Of a DNA stretch of 64,000 bases, positions 27,991 to 38,155 are shown in pieces; the first letter of the stretch is position 1; each line of letters starts with the position of its first letter. Under the pieces are notes generated by a model. It searched no databases, was not told where the DNA came from, and saw nothing but the letters and a program-made list of their open reading frames with translations. The position numbers were made by a program, and so were the translations under genes. This stretch comes from Thalassobacter stenotrophicus (GTDB lineage: Bacteria > Pseudomonadota > Alphaproteobacteria > Rhodobacterales > Rhodobacteraceae), in assembly GCF_001458315.1 (NCBI RefSeq), contig NZ_CYRX01000009.1, forward strand, positions 1 through 64,000, given 5' to 3'.

Positions 27991-28179
27991 TCAGTGCGCT
28001 GCCGCGCCCTCAGCGTCATCAGAAAGCATGAATTTCTTGTCACAATAGGGGCACTCGACGTAGCCCTTTGTGCTGTCCACAGTCAGCCACACGCGGGGGT
28101 GACCAAGGGCACCGCCGCCGCCATCACAGGCCACACGGGAAGAGGTCACGATCTCTGTCTCAGGGGCATCAATGCTCAT
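27991..28179 (-). CDS. zf-CHCC zinc-finger domain protein (NDUFS6-like)
   Basis: This 62-residue protein carries the CHCC zinc site: Cys18, His27, Cys43 and Cys46 (VACDGGG, ALGHPRVWL, VECPYCDKKF). It is the bacterial counterpart of the mitochondrial complex I assembly subunit NDUFS6, so a role with respiratory complex I is possible but not shown by context. GGAG lies 8 bases before the ATG. It is the first gene of a two-gene unit with panB. Confidence 0.92.
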   Translation of the reverse strand: MSIDAPETEIVTSSRVACDGGGGALGHPRVWLTVDSTKGYVECPYCDKKFMLSDDAEGAAAH

Positions 28180-28266
28180 GGGTTGGCTCCAGACGATTCA
28201 AGGGGTAGGGGGGGTTATGCGGTAAACTGCCCCTTGTGGGCAAGCGGAATGGTGAGGGACGCCCCA

Positions 28267-29199
28267 ATGGCAGCAGCGATCAAAATCGAAGGATTGCGGA
28301 AAACCTACGCTGGGCAGGGCGCAAGTGCCCCGAAAGAGGCGCTAAAGGGCGTAGACCTGGAAATCCCGCAGGGCAGCATTTTTGGCTTATTGGGGCCAAA
28401 CGGCGCTGGCAAATCCACGATGATCAACATTTTGGCCGGATTGGTGACCAAAACGTCCGGGAGTGTGAACATCTGGGGCTTTGACCAAGATGTGAACCCC
28501 CGCCAAAGCCGGGCCGCGATTGGTGTTATGCCGCAAGAGCTGAACCTTGATCCGTTCTTTACGCCCCGCGCAGCGCTTGAGGTGCAGGCTGGGCTATATG
28601 GTGTGCCCAAAGCGGATCGCCGCAGCGATGAAATCTTGGAGCTTGTCGGACTAACGGACAAGGCCGAGGCCTATGCGCGTACGCTTTCGGGCGGTATGCG
28701 GCGGCGGCTGTTGTTGGCCAAAGCGCTTGTGCATCACCCGCAAATTCTCGTGTTGGATGAACCCACAGCGGGCGTGGATATTGAGCTACGCCAGATGCTG
28801 TGGCGCAACGTGCGCAAGCTAAACGAGGAGCGAGGGATGACAATCATCCTGACCACGCACTACCTCGAAGAGGCGCAGGAAATGTGTGATGAGATCGCGA
28901 TCATCAATCACGGCGAAGTGGTTGTGCGCGATCGGACCGAGGTCTTGCTGGATCGGCTAGATGCCAAAACCCTCGTGATCGTACCAGAGGCCGAAGTCGG
29001 TGAAGTGTCGCTGCCCAAAGGCGTTGAGATGGTACGCAGGCTCCATGGTGAGCTGGCGTTTTCCTACGCGCGCTCCAACACCAGTGCCGAGGCCGTGTTG
29101 CAGGCGGTTCATGCGGCGGGGATCTCGATCCGGGACGTGCGCACCGAAGAGGCGGATCTTGAGGACGTGTTTGTCTCTTTGACGTCGTCAAAGGCATAG
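28267..29199 (+). CDS. ABC transporter ATP-binding protein (YadG-like)
   Basis: The ATG at 28267, behind GAGGGA, gives 310 residues. It has Walker A GPNGAGKST, signature LSGGMRRR, Walker B ILVLDEPTAG, a His switch (ILTTHYLEE), and a C-terminal extension of about 80 residues typical of ABC-2 exporters. The closest type is YadG, which normally works with a YadH permease. No permease follows here; a YadH-like permease gene lies alone at 44927-45736. The cargo is unknown. Confidence 0.92.
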   Translation: MAAAIKIEGLRKTYAGQGASAPKEALKGVDLEIPQGSIFGLLGPNGAGKSTMINILAGLVTKTSGSVNIWGFDQDVNPRQSRAAIGVMPQELNLDPFFTPRAALEVQAGLYGVPKADRRSDEILELVGLTDKAEAYARTLSGGMRRRLLLAKALVHHPQILVLDEPTAGVDIELRQMLWRNVRKLNEERGMTIILTTHYLEEAQEMCDEIAIINHGEVVVRDRTEVLLDRLDAKTLVIVPEAEVGEVSLPKGVEMVRRLHGELAFSYARSNTSAEAVLQAVHAAGISIRDVRTEEADLEDVFVSLTSSKA

Positions 29200-29221
29200 T
29201 CCGCAGCCAGTAGCGTATCGT

Positions 29222-30091
29222 TTAGCCGCGCCGGCTGACGACGCCTGCCGCAATGCCTGCGCCAAGGGTGATCAGAATGCAGGCACCCGCCAATGACCAC
29301 GTGGCGGCAGCCTGACCCGCAACCACCAAGACTATCGTAGATAAGAGTGGGGCTGCGTAGCTGGCCGCACCCAAGACCTGTATATCGCCGCGCTTGACGC
29401 CGACATCCCACAAAAAGAACGCAAACCCCACTGGCCCAAGGCCTAGCCCGATAACGGCAGCCCACTGGATGGCGGTTACGGGCCAAACGGTTGTCTCAAT
29501 CATCAGATGAGCCGCAGTGGCAAGGATGGCTGTCACAAGGCAAAAGCCGGTAACGGCCTCGGTCGGGACATGGGAAATTGTGCGCGATAGGACCGAATAG
29601 CTGGACCATATGAATGCCGCCAAAAGTGCGAGGGCATAGCCGCTGGTGTAGGTTGGATCAAAGGCCAAGGCCTCACCGCGGGTGACCAACAGGGCCGCTC
29701 CGCAAAAGCCGCAGGCCGCTCCGATCACGTGGCGGGGCAACAAACGCTCGCCCGGTGCCAGTGCCGAAAGCACTACAATCAAGAGTGGCCAGAGGTAGGC
29801 GATTAGGCTTGCCTCTACCGCCGGTGCGGCCCGCAGGGCAGAAAAATAGACAAAATGGTATCCAAATAAACCGCCCACGCCGATGGCCCAAACGTGGGGC
29901 GGTTGGCGCAATGCACCAAAGGACCGACCAGTAGCTAGCATGACGCTTGCGCCCGACAGGCCACCAATCGCAAAGCTTAAAGCCGCTAATTGTAAGGGCG
30001 GAACGGCACCACTGGCCGCCGTGAACAGCGCCAAAAGCGCCCACAAAAGGACGGCTCCAAATCCGATTAAGGTCGCGCGCGCTGAAGTCAT
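29222..30091 (-). CDS. EamA/DMT superfamily transporter
   Basis: This inner-membrane protein has ten predicted helices in two EamA repeats (LIGFGAVLLWALLALFTAA at the start; second repeat from about residue 150). The pattern resembles YddG-like amino-acid or aromatic exporters. I prefer the ATG at 30091 (289 residues) because homologues begin close to the first helix; an in-frame GTG at 30133 would add 14 basic residues. Neither has a good ribosome site. It is convergent with the ABC ATPase gene and divergent from typA. Confidence 0.85.
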   Translation of the reverse strand: MTSARATLIGFGAVLLWALLALFTAASGAVPPLQLAALSFAIGGLSGASVMLATGRSFGALRQPPHVWAIGVGGLFGYHFVYFSALRAAPAVEASLIAYLWPLLIVVLSALAPGERLLPRHVIGAACGFCGAALLVTRGEALAFDPTYTSGYALALLAAFIWSSYSVLSRTISHVPTEAVTGFCLVTAILATAAHLMIETTVWPVTAIQWAAVIGLGLGPVGFAFFLWDVGVKRGDIQVLGAASYAAPLLSTIVLVVAGQAAATWSLAGACILITLGAGIAAGVVSRRG

Positions 30092-30212
30092 GCCTCGACG
30101 TATCGCCAACCTTTCGTCGCGTCCATATCGCACCCGCAGAAAATGCGCGCTGGCTTTTTGGGCTGACCTGCGCTAAGGCGCGCGCACCTACTCTCCTCCA
30201 AAGGCTGTTCCC

Positions 30213-32033
30213 ATGGATATTCGCAATATTGCGATCATCGCACACGTTGACCACGGCAAGACGACGCTCGTTGACGAGCTTCTCAAACAATCCGGTACTT
30301 ACCGGGAAAATCAGGCGACGACCGAGCGCGCGATGGACAGCAATGACCTAGAACGCGAACGCGGCATCACCATCTTGGCGAAAGCGACAAGTGTTGAATG
30401 GGGCGATACCCGGATCAACATCGTTGATACGCCCGGCCACGCCGACTTTGGCGGTGAAGTGGAGCGTATCCTGAGCATGGTTGACGGTGTTGTTCTGTTG
30501 GTTGATGCCGCAGAAGGCCCGATGCCTCAGACGAAATTTGTGACCTCCAAAGCGCTCGCGCTGGGCCTGCGTCCTATTGTTGTGCTCAACAAGGTGGACA
30601 AGCCCGATGCGGAGCCTGACCGCGCGTTGGATGAGTGTTTTGACCTGTTCGCCAACCTCGGCGCAGATGACAAGCAACTCGATTTTCCACACATGTATGC
30701 CTCCGGCCGGTCCGGTTGGGCCGATCTGGAACTGGACGGGCCACGCAAAGACCTGACCGCGCTGTTCGATTTGATCGTCAAGCACGTTCCAAAACCAGCA
30801 CAGCTTGCGGCGGCGAATGAGCCTTTCCGTATGCTGGCGACGACGCTTGGCGCAGACCCCTTCATTGGTCGGACGCTGACAGGCCGGGTTGAGGCCGGGA
30901 CCCTTAAGGCAGGGACAACATTGCAAGCGCTGAGCCGTGAAGGCGACAAGCTGGAAAGCTTCCGCGTGACCAAAATTCTTGCGTTCCGCGGTCTGGGCCA
31001 ACAGCCTATCGACGAAGCGGTCGCAGGTGACATCGTCACGCTTGCCGGTATGGCCAAGGCCACTGTGGCCGACACGCTGTGCGATCCAAGTGTGACCACG
31101 CCGATTGATGCACAACCGATTGATCCACCAACCATCACAGTGACCTTCGGGATCAACGACAGCCCGCTTGCAGGGCGTGACGGCAAAAAGGTGCAATCGC
31201 GCGTTATTCGCGACCGCCTGATGAAAGAAGCCGAGACCAACGTCGCGATTCAGATCACGGACACCCCTGGCGGTGAGGCCTTTGAGGTCGCTGGCCGTGG
31301 CGAATTGCAGATGGGTGTTTTGATCGAAAACATGCGTCGTGAGGGTTTTGAGCTGTCAATCTCGCGCCCGCAGGTGCTGTTCCGTGAGGAAGATGGCCAG
31401 AAGCTGGAGCCAATTGAGGAAGTCACCATTGACGTGGACGACGAGTACTCTGGCGCTGTGATCGAAAAGATCACAGGTACCCGTAAGGGTGAGCTGGTCG
31501 AGATGAAGCAGGCTGGCGCCGGCAAAACGCGGATCATCGCGCATGTGCCCTCGCGCGGTTTGATCGGGTACCACGGTGAGTTCCTGACCGATACGCGCGG
31601 GACCGGTGTGTTGAACCGTGTGTTCCACGAATGGTCGCCATTCAAGGGCGCGATCCCCGGTCGTCGTCAGGGTGTTCTGATCTCGATGGAAGATGGTGTT
31701 TCGGTGGCTTATGCGATCTTTAACCTTGAGGATCGCGGTAAGTTCTTCATCGGTGCGCAGGAGCAGGTTTACCAAGGTATGGTTATCGGCGAACACAGCC
31801 GCGACAACGACCTTGAGGTAAACCCGCTGAAGGGCAAAAAGCTGACGAACGTGCGCGCCTCCGGTACGGATGAAGCTGTACGTTTGACAACGCCGGTCAA
31901 GATGTCCCTGGAAGAAGCGATTGCCTATATCGACAATGACGAGTTGGTTGAGGTGACGCCCAATGCGATCCGGTTGCGCAAGCGCTATCTGGACCCGCAT
32001 GAGCGCAAACGTCAGTCCCGCGTTGCCAGCTAA
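30213..32033 (+). CDS. typA: translational GTPase TypA/BipA
   Basis: The 606-residue GTPase has G1 [10 protein letters not shown], switch I RGITI, G3 [15 protein letters not shown]4 NKVDKPDA, then EF-G-like domains and the TypA C-terminal domain ([18 protein letters not shown]). It binds the ribosome and supports 50S assembly and stress or cold adaptation. AAAGG lies about 9 bases upstream. It is monocistronic, with a clear terminator after it. Confidence 0.98.
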   Translation: MDIRNIAIIAHVDHGKTTLVDELLKQSGTYRENQATTERAMDSNDLERERGITILAKATSVEWGDTRINIVDTPGHADFGGEVERILSMVDGVVLLVDAAEGPMPQTKFVTSKALALGLRPIVVLNKVDKPDAEPDRALDECFDLFANLGADDKQLDFPHMYASGRSGWADLELDGPRKDLTALFDLIVKHVPKPAQLAAANEPFRMLATTLGADPFIGRTLTGRVEAGTLKAGTTLQALSREGDKLESFRVTKILAFRGLGQQPIDEAVAGDIVTLAGMAKATVADTLCDPSVTTPIDAQPIDPPTITVTFGINDSPLAGRDGKKVQSRVIRDRLMKEAETNVAIQITDTPGGEAFEVAGRGELQMGVLIENMRREGFELSISRPQVLFREEDGQKLEPIEEVTIDVDDEYSGAVIEKITGTRKGELVEMKQAGAGKTRIIAHVPSRGLIGYHGEFLTDTRGTGVLNRVFHEWSPFKGAIPGRRQGVLISMEDGVSVAYAIFNLEDRGKFFIGAQEQVYQGMVIGEHSRDNDLEVNPLKGKKLTNVRASGTDEAVRLTTPVKMSLEEAIAYIDNDELVEVTPNAIRLRKRYLDPHERKRQSRVAS

Positions 32034-32057
32034 GGTTACAGGGATATTTGAGAACCA

Positions 32058-32087
32058 AAGAGGGGCGCGTTTGTGCCCTTCTTTTTT
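32058..32087 (+). terminator. intrinsic terminator of typA
   Basis: AAGAGGGGC (32058-32066) pairs with GCCCTTCTT (32075-32083) with one G-T wobble and is followed by a run of T. It overlaps an in-frame GTG at 32073, which argues against that codon as the start of the next gene. Confidence 0.85.
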
Positions 32088-32102
32088 GTTTGGATGGTCC
32101 CG

Positions 32103-32729
32103 ATGACGACACTTGTTCTGTTGGATTATGCATCTGTGATCGTGTTCGCTGTAACAGGCGCGCTTGTGGCATCGCGGGCGCAACTGGATGTTGTGGGCTT
32201 TGGCTTTGTGGCGTGTCTGACAGCAGTGGGCGGCGGGACAGTGCGCGACGTCGTATTGGACCGAAATCCTGTGTTTTGGTTGGCAGATCCGTTAAATATT
32301 GCAGCCGCGCTTTTGGCGGCGGTAGTAATTTTTTTTACCGCTCACTGGGTGGAAAGCCGTCTGAAGGCGGTGATTTGGTTGGATGCTGTGGCCTTGTCAG
32401 TTGCTGTGGCGGCGGGCGTGTTGGCGGCGCGTTCCGTGGATCAGCCCGCGGCAATCCAAGTGATTATGGGCGTGATGACCGGCTGTTTGGGCGGGTTAAT
32501 GCGCGATGTAGTCTGTAACGAGGTGCCTTTGGTCCTGAAGCAGGGGGAGCTGTATGTGACCGCAGCGCTTGCTGGTGCAGTGGGGGCATTGGCTGGCCTG
32601 TGGTTGAGCCCCGGTTCCCCTTGGGCTGCAATCGCGTTGTGTGCGGCGCTTACGTTTGGATTGCGCGCGGGTTCTATCCTGTTTGGCTGGCGGCTGCCGG
32701 TGTACCGTGCGCGTCCGCCGCAGACATAG
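32103..32729 (+). CDS. trimeric intracellular cation channel (TRIC/UPF0126) family protein
   Basis: The ATG at 32103 gives 208 residues with about seven helices and the two UPF0126 repeats. Each has the glycine-rich motif: FVACLTAVGGGTVRDVVLDR and, in the second, MTGCLGGLMRDVVCNEVP. Prokaryotic TRIC homologues form K+-permeable trimers; others are annotated as YicG/YadS or glycine transporters. A GTG 30 bases upstream lies inside the typA terminator hairpin and is unlikely to be used. It is convergent with the NYN gene, with 2 bases between. Confidence 0.9.
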   Translation: MTTLVLLDYASVIVFAVTGALVASRAQLDVVGFGFVACLTAVGGGTVRDVVLDRNPVFWLADPLNIAAALLAAVVIFFTAHWVESRLKAVIWLDAVALSVAVAAGVLAARSVDQPAAIQVIMGVMTGCLGGLMRDVVCNEVPLVLKQGELYVTAALAGAVGALAGLWLSPGSPWAAIALCAALTFGLRAGSILFGWRLPVYRARPPQT

Positions 32730-32731
32730 GC

Positions 32732-33316
32732 CTAGTTGCTAGGAGAGGGCGCCATCGCGGGCGCGCCATCAGTGTCGGCGCGTGGTTCACGCGGGGGGCG
32801 GCCAATAACATCGCGCAATTCATCAAGTTCAATGAAGTTGTCGGCCTGACGGCGGAGTTCATCTGAAATCATCGGAGGCTGCGAGCGGATGGTTGAAACC
32901 ACCGAAACACGCACGCCTTTACGCTGCACGGCCTCAACCAGCGGGCGGAAATCACCATCGCCGGAAAATAGCACGATATGGTCAACGTGGTCAGCGGTTT
33001 CCATCGCGTCCACGGTCAACTCAATATCCATGTTGCCTTTGACTTTGCGGCGGCCTTGACTGTCGACGTATTCCTTGGCGGATTTCGTGACCATGGTGAA
33101 GCCGTTGTAATGCAACCAATCTACGAGCGGGCGAATTGGGGAGTAATCATCGTTTTCGAGGAGGGCGGTATAGTAGAAAGCACGGAGCATTTTCCCCCGG
33201 CGCATGAATTCTTGGCGCAACAATCGGTAGTCGATATCGAATGAAAGTGCTTTGGCCGCAGCGTAAAGATTGGAACCGTCAATAAAGAGCGCAAGCCGCT
33301 CGTCTCGGTAAAACAT
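32732..33316 (-). CDS. NYN domain protein (LabA/DUF88 family)
   Basis: The 194-residue protein has a PIN-like NYN nuclease fold. The acidic residues expected at the active site are visible in LALFIDGSNLY, VKGNMDIELTVDAM and VLFSGDGDFRPLVEA. Members are predicted RNases; the cellular target is unknown. The C-terminal ~25 residues are Pro/Ala/Asp-rich and probably disordered. It is divergent from folK. Confidence 0.92.
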   Translation of the reverse strand: MFYRDERLALFIDGSNLYAAAKALSFDIDYRLLRQEFMRRGKMLRAFYYTALLENDDYSPIRPLVDWLHYNGFTMVTKSAKEYVDSQGRRKVKGNMDIELTVDAMETADHVDHIVLFSGDGDFRPLVEAVQRKGVRVSVVSTIRSQPPMISDELRRQADNFIELDELRDVIGRPPREPRADTDGAPAMAPSPSN

Positions 33317-33399
33317 CCCGAATGTCCTTTAAAAATAATTTTGTCCCGCCTAAAGCGACAGGCCTTGTGAGTAAATGTGAGCAAACCACACAAAGCGGT

Positions 33400-34029
33400 A
33401 TGACAGAAAACATAAATCAAAACCTTAACGGCACAAGTGATACACAGGGAGATCGTCGCACAATGCTTCTGTTTGCGCTTGGAGGAAATTCGGACTTCGG
33501 CGGAGAATCGCCTAATTTGGTCGTGCAGCGCGCCATTTCTGCGCTGCGATGCAGTGAAATAGGGGGCTCTTGGCGGTCAAGTTGTCTATATCGCACCCCA
33601 GCGTTTCCGGCAGGCAGCGGTGCTGATTTTGCAAATGCAGTCGTGATTTGTGAGGCCCCGGAGGTGAACGCGGAGGCGGCTTTGGCTATCGCGAATGGCA
33701 TTGAGGCTGAGTTTGGCCGCACGCGTGCAGAGCGTTGGGGGGCACGAACTTTGGACATCGATTTGATTGCGGCGGGGCCAGCGGGCGGGCAGGTTGCACC
33801 CGATCTGGGCGTTGCCCAGCAGTGGCGTGACCTGCCGATGGATGCACAGCTAATCACCACGCCGCAGACCCTTATTCTACCGCATCCGCGTGTCACTGAT
33901 CGATCATTTGTTCTGGTTCCGTTGGTCGAGGTCGCGCCCGATTGGATAGATCCGCTGAGCGGCCAAAGCGCCTGCGCCTTGTTGGCGGCCCGTCCAGCGC
34001 AGGAGCGCGCCTCGGTTGTGCCGTGGTAG
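33400..34029 (+). CDS. folK: 2-amino-4-hydroxy-6-hydroxymethyldihydropteridine pyrophosphokinase
   Basis: The enzyme has the HPPK motifs LLFALGGNSDFGG, YRTPAFPAG, TLDIDLIAAG and LPHPRVTDRSFVLVPL. It transfers pyrophosphate from ATP to the pterin in folate synthesis. The start is uncertain: ATG 33400 gives 209 residues, ATG 33463 gives 188 with the conserved strand at the very N-terminus and GGGAG 11 bases upstream, and 33322 is also open. A longer-than-usual loop follows TLDIDLIAAG (GPAGGQVAPDLGVAQQ). It heads the conserved folK-to-recO cluster. Confidence 0.93.
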   Translation: MTENINQNLNGTSDTQGDRRTMLLFALGGNSDFGGESPNLVVQRAISALRCSEIGGSWRSSCLYRTPAFPAGSGADFANAVVICEAPEVNAEAALAIANGIEAEFGRTRAERWGARTLDIDLIAAGPAGGQVAPDLGVAQQWRDLPMDAQLITTPQTLILPHPRVTDRSFVLVPLVEVAPDWIDPLSGQSACALLAARPAQERASVVPW

Positions 34030-34127
34030 CCTGTTCGCTCCGCGTGGAGCCAATTGTTTCGCCCTTGTCAAGTCTTGCGTGAGGCTGTAAGTGATGCGGC
34101 TCACACCCCCATGATCTGGAGTGCACC

Positions 34128-34481
34128 ATGGCCCGCGTTACGGTTGAAGATTGCGTTGATAAGGTTCCAAACCGGTTTGAACTGGTTATGTTGGCCGCTC
34201 ACCGCGCCCGCGAAATTGCCGCTGGTGCGTCGATCACCGTGGATCGTGATAACGACAAAAACCCTGTCGTCTCTCTGCGTGAGATTGCTGATGAAACGCA
34301 ATCCGCTGAGGACCTGCGTGAACGTCTGATCGAAAGCAATCAGACGCAGATCGAGGTTGATGAGCCCGAGGATGACAGCATGTCTCTGCTGATGGGCGTC
34401 GAAAAAGACGCACCTGCTGAGGACGATATGTCTGAGGAAAAACTGCTGCGCGCGCTGATGGAGGCGCAGGAGCCCCGCTAA
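34128..34481 (+). CDS. rpoZ: RNA polymerase omega subunit
   Basis: The 117-residue protein begins [21 protein letters not shown], the conserved omega start, with RAREIAAG and an acidic C-terminal tail typical of alphaproteobacteria. Omega helps assemble beta-prime and in proteobacteria forms part of a ppGpp site. Its position directly before the rsh gene, 22 bases apart, is a conserved pairing that fits this link. Confidence 0.97.
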   Translation: MARVTVEDCVDKVPNRFELVMLAAHRAREIAAGASITVDRDNDKNPVVSLREIADETQSAEDLRERLIESNQTQIEVDEPEDDSMSLLMGVEKDAPAEDDMSEEKLLRALMEAQEPR

Positions 34482-34503
34482 GGGCCCCTCGCCCTGTTAG
34501 CAG

Positions 34504-36630
34504 ATGATCCCAGTAGAGGACCTTCTCGCAAAGGTTCGCGCATATAACCCCAACACCAATGAGCCGCTGATCCGGGCGGCTTATTCCTATGGTTGGGATA
34601 TGCATAAGGGGCAGACCCGGCAATCTGGTGAGCCCTACTTTTCACATCCTGTCGAGGTGGCGATGCTGCTCACGGAGCAGCGGCTAGACGATGCCACGAT
34701 CATCACAGCTTTGCTGCATGATACGATCGAGGACACGCGCACCACGTTCACCGAAATCGCTGAGATGTTTTCGACGGAAATTGCGGTGTTGGTCGATGGT
34801 GTGACCAAGCTGACCAATCTTCAGCTGAGCAGCACGCAAACCAAACAGGCCGAGAATTTTCGTAAGCTTTTCATGGCGATGTCCAAGGACTTGCGGGTTA
34901 TCTTGGTCAAGCTGGCGGACCGTTTGCACAACATGCGTACCATCCGTCATATGGCTGCGCACAAGCAGGCGCAAAAGGCCCATGAGACAATGGATATCTA
35001 TGCGCCGCTTGCCGGGCGCATGGGGATGCAGTGGATGCGGGAGGAGCTGGAGGATCTGTCGTTCGCCGTGCTTCAGCCGGAGGCGCGCTCCTCGATTATG
35101 CGCCGCTTTGTGACACTGCAAAAAGCCAGCGGCGATGTAATCGCGCGCATCACGCTCGACATTATAAATGAACTTAAAAAAGCTGAGGTCGCGGCTGATG
35201 TGACTGGCCGTGCCAAGCGTCCTTTTTCCATCTGGCGCAAGATGGAGGAAAAGGAGCTTGGTTTTTCTCGATTGTCCGACATCTACGGCTTTCGGGTTAT
35301 TTGCACGTCTGAGCAAGACTGCTACCGCGCCTTGGGAGTGATCCACCAACGGTGGCGCGCGGTGCCGGGCAGGTTCAAGGATTACATCAGCCAGCCCAAA
35401 TCGAATGGGTATCGCTCGTTACACACGACTGTTTCGGGGCGTGACGGCAAACGGGTTGAGGTGCAGATTCGCACCCGCGAAATGCACGATGTGGCAGAGG
35501 GCGGCGTGGCCGCGCACTGGTCTTATCGTGACGGTCAGCGTGCTGAGAATCGGTTTGCCGTTGATCCCGCCAAGTGGCTCGAAACGATTACGGAGCGATT
35601 CGAAGCGGCAGAAGACCACGACGAGTTCATGGAACACGTGAAGCTCGAGATGTATTCCGATCAGGTGTTCTGCTTTACACCCAAGGGGGAGGTTGTCGCC
35701 CTGCCCAAAGGCGCGACGCCCTTGGATTTCGCTTATGCCATCCACACCCGAATCGGTCACTCCTGCGCTGGGGCCAAGGTTGATGGGATGCGGGTGCCGC
35801 TATGGACCCGGCTCAAAAACGGCCAAAGTGTTGAGATCACCACCGCCGAGGGCCAAAGCCCTCAGGTGACGTGGATCGACATTGTAAAAACGGGTCGTGC
35901 CAAACAAGCCATCCGCCGCGCGCTGCGTGAAGAGGACATTGTGCGGTTCCAACGTTTGGGGCGTGAATTGATGCGCGTCGCGTTGGATCATGTGGGCAAG
36001 AAGGCCACGGACAAGGTGCTGGAAACCGCCGCGCGGGCGTTTGATCTGCCCAATACGGATGCGCTGTTGGCTAAGGTCGGGGCCACGGATGTGTCTGCGC
36101 GCAAAGTGGTGGAACGGCTCTATCCCGAACTTATCGCCAGTGCGCCAGAAGCAGAAGTTGCGCCCAACAAGGCCATTGTTGGCCTCAATCCCGACGACAA
36201 ATTTACCCGTGGTAGCTGTTGTCAGCCCGTGCCCGGTGAACGCATCGTTGGCATCACCTATCGTGGCAGCGGCGTGGTGGTGCATGGCATCGATTGTAAA
36301 CGCCTTGTGACATATGAAGATCAGCCTGATCGCTGGCTCGACATTCGCTGGGCGGCGGGTCACCATGCGGCCGTGCACGCGGTGACGCTGGATCTGACGA
36401 TCAGCAACGAAGGTGGGGTACTGGGACGTATCTGCACATTGATTGGCGAGCAAAACGCAAATATCTCGGACTTGCGATTCACAGATCGCAAACCGGATTT
36501 TTACCGCTTGCTGGTAGACGTGGACGTCCGCGACAGCGAACACCTGCACGCGGTGATGATGGCAATCGAGACGGACAGTGATGTCGCGGCGCTTCGGCGC
36601 GAACGCGATGTCGCCAAGGCGCCGGCCTGA
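34504..36630 (+). CDS. bifunctional (p)ppGpp synthetase/hydrolase RelA/SpoT family (Rsh)
   Basis: The 708-residue protein has, in order: an HD hydrolase domain (SHPVEVAMLL; HDTIEDTRTTF, the HD-ED pair); a synthetase domain (RFKDYISQPKSNGYRSLHTTV, VEVQIRTREMHDVAEGGVAAHW); a TGS domain (VFCFTPKGEVVALPKGATPLDFAY); and a C-terminal ACT domain (ISNEGGVLGRICTLIGEQNANI). Both active sites look intact, so it should make and degrade the stringent alarmone. Alphaproteobacteria generally have this one long Rsh. It lies directly after rpoZ. Confidence 0.97.
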   Translation: MIPVEDLLAKVRAYNPNTNEPLIRAAYSYGWDMHKGQTRQSGEPYFSHPVEVAMLLTEQRLDDATIITALLHDTIEDTRTTFTEIAEMFSTEIAVLVDGVTKLTNLQLSSTQTKQAENFRKLFMAMSKDLRVILVKLADRLHNMRTIRHMAAHKQAQKAHETMDIYAPLAGRMGMQWMREELEDLSFAVLQPEARSSIMRRFVTLQKASGDVIARITLDIINELKKAEVAADVTGRAKRPFSIWRKMEEKELGFSRLSDIYGFRVICTSEQDCYRALGVIHQRWRAVPGRFKDYISQPKSNGYRSLHTTVSGRDGKRVEVQIRTREMHDVAEGGVAAHWSYRDGQRAENRFAVDPAKWLETITERFEAAEDHDEFMEHVKLEMYSDQVFCFTPKGEVVALPKGATPLDFAYAIHTRIGHSCAGAKVDGMRVPLWTRLKNGQSVEITTAEGQSPQVTWIDIVKTGRAKQAIRRALREEDIVRFQRLGRELMRVALDHVGKKATDKVLETAARAFDLPNTDALLAKVGATDVSARKVVERLYPELIASAPEAEVAPNKAIVGLNPDDKFTRGSCCQPVPGERIVGITYRGSGVVVHGIDCKRLVTYEDQPDRWLDIRWAAGHHAAVHAVTLDLTISNEGGVLGRICTLIGEQNANISDLRFTDRKPDFYRLLVDVDVRDSEHLHAVMMAIETDSDVAALRRERDVAKAPA

Positions 36631-36655
36631 GGGCGGCATAAAGGGGAGGGCCCGG

Positions 36656-37300
36656 GTGGTCTTCAAACGCAGAGACGCCCGCCCATGGTGGCGTATCCTC
36701 AAGGAGGTGCTTTGGCCCAAAGGTGGCTGGGCGCGTGCGTTTCACTATGTCAAACACCGCCTGCGGCGATTGCCCGACAGCCCGCACAAAATCAGCCGGG
36801 GTATTCTTGTTGGCGTTTTCACTGCCTTTACACCCTTCTACGGGTTGCACTTTTTGGTGGCGGCCGTTGGTGCGCGCTTGTTGCAGGGCAATATTCTTGC
36901 GGCTTTGCTGGCGACTTTCTTTGGCAACCCTCTGACGTATGTGCCTATCGGGGTGATCTCGCTCCAGACAGGGCATTTTTTGCTAGGCACGGAATTCGAT
37001 AAGGAATTTGACGACGGTCTGTTGGCCAAGTTCGTCGGTGCGGGCCAAGACCTGTTGCACAATGTGCGCGCGCCCTTTTCGGGGGAGGCTGCGGATTGGA
37101 GCCATCTTTCCCTGTTCTGGGATGAGGTGTTCTTTCCCTACATGGTGGGCGGCATCATCCCCGGCATCGTGGCTGGGATCATCTGCTATTACATGTGCCT
37201 GCCGGTCATCACCGCGTATCAAAAACGCCGCCGGGGCATGATCAAGAAAAAGCTAGAAGAGTTGCGCCGCAAGGCTGCCCGTGGCGATCAAACGCGCTAG
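36656..37300 (+). CDS. DUF2062 domain-containing membrane protein
   Basis: A GTG at 36656, behind a GGGAGGG stretch, gives 214 residues; an ATG at 36608 inside rsh is the alternative. The protein matches DUF2062, with SPHKISRGILVGVFTAFTPFYG, then hydrophobic helices and the FFGNPLTYVPIG motif, and a basic C-terminal tail (KKKLEELRRKAARG). Two or three transmembrane segments are predicted. Function is unknown. It sits between rsh and pdxJ within the co-directional cluster. Confidence 0.86.
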   Translation: MVFKRRDARPWWRILKEVLWPKGGWARAFHYVKHRLRRLPDSPHKISRGILVGVFTAFTPFYGLHFLVAAVGARLLQGNILAALLATFFGNPLTYVPIGVISLQTGHFLLGTEFDKEFDDGLLAKFVGAGQDLLHNVRAPFSGEAADWSHLSLFWDEVFFPYMVGGIIPGIVAGIICYYMCLPVITAYQKRRRGMIKKKLEELRRKAARGDQTR

Positions 37301-37342
37301 GTTCAGGCCAGAGGGTGAGCCAGCGAATGAGGGAGTGGTCTG

Positions 37343-38095
37343 ATGGAAAAACTGCGTCTTGGTGTGAATATCGATCACGTGGCGACGGTGCGCAATGCGC
37401 GTGGCGGTATGGTGCCTGATCCGGTGCGCGCTGCGGTGTTGGCAGAGCGTGCGGGCGCAGATGGCATCACAGCGCACCTGCGTGAAGACCGCCGCCATAT
37501 CAAGGATGCTGATATCGGCGCCTTGATGGAGGCTTTGACCATCCCCCTTAATTTTGAAATGGCCGCCACCGCTGAAATGCAGGCCATCGCTTTGCACCAC
37601 AAACCTCATGCGGTGTGCATCGTGCCCGAGCGGCGCGAAGAGCGGACAACCGAGGGTGGGCTTGAGGTCGCGCGCGAAGAAAAGCGGCTGGGCGATTATA
37701 TTGCACCGCTGCGCGACGCGGGCTGTCGGGTGTCGCTGTTTATTGCGGCGGATGAGGCGCAAATTCGCGCAGCCCACCGCATCGGTGCGCCAGTCATCGA
37801 GCTGCATACAGGTGCCTATTGCGATGCAGTCGCCGAAGGTCATACGAGTGAGGCCGCGGCTGAACTGGCGCGGATCACTGAGATGGCGGCTTTTGCGCAT
37901 GACCTCGGGCTGGAGGTTCACGCGGGCCACGGCCTGACCTACGAAAGCACCCCGCCGATTGCGGCCCTTCCCACCGTGAGGGAGCTGAACATCGGGCACT
38001 TCTTGATCGGTGAGGCGATCTTTGTGGGGCTTGAGGCGGCCATGACCCAGATGCGGCAGGTAATGGACGCCGCTCGCACAAGTGCTTCTGACTAG
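37343..38095 (+). CDS. pdxJ: pyridoxine 5'-phosphate synthase
   Basis: The 250-residue TIM-barrel enzyme starts [22 protein letters not shown]. It keeps the conserved [32 protein letters not shown] and [11 protein letters not shown] segments. It condenses 1-deoxyxylulose 5-phosphate with 3-hydroxy-1-aminoacetone phosphate to form vitamin B6 by the DXP-dependent route. acpS follows, a pairing common in proteobacteria. Confidence 0.98.
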   Translation: MEKLRLGVNIDHVATVRNARGGMVPDPVRAAVLAERAGADGITAHLREDRRHIKDADIGALMEALTIPLNFEMAATAEMQAIALHHKPHAVCIVPERREERTTEGGLEVAREEKRLGDYIAPLRDAGCRVSLFIAADEAQIRAAHRIGAPVIELHTGAYCDAVAEGHTSEAAAELARITEMAAFAHDLGLEVHAGHGLTYESTPPIAALPTVRELNIGHFLIGEAIFVGLEAAMTQMRQVMDAARTSASD

Positions 38096-38155
38096 ACAGC
38101 GCCCCATCACGCGCTACACACGTTGGCTGAACGCATAACCATCCACGGAGCCGGA

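Noticed and set aside
27796-28266. N-terminal 157-residue extension of the ABC ATPase
   Set aside because: It is antisense to panB and the zinc-finger gene and not conserved; a good ribosome site supports the ATG at 28267.
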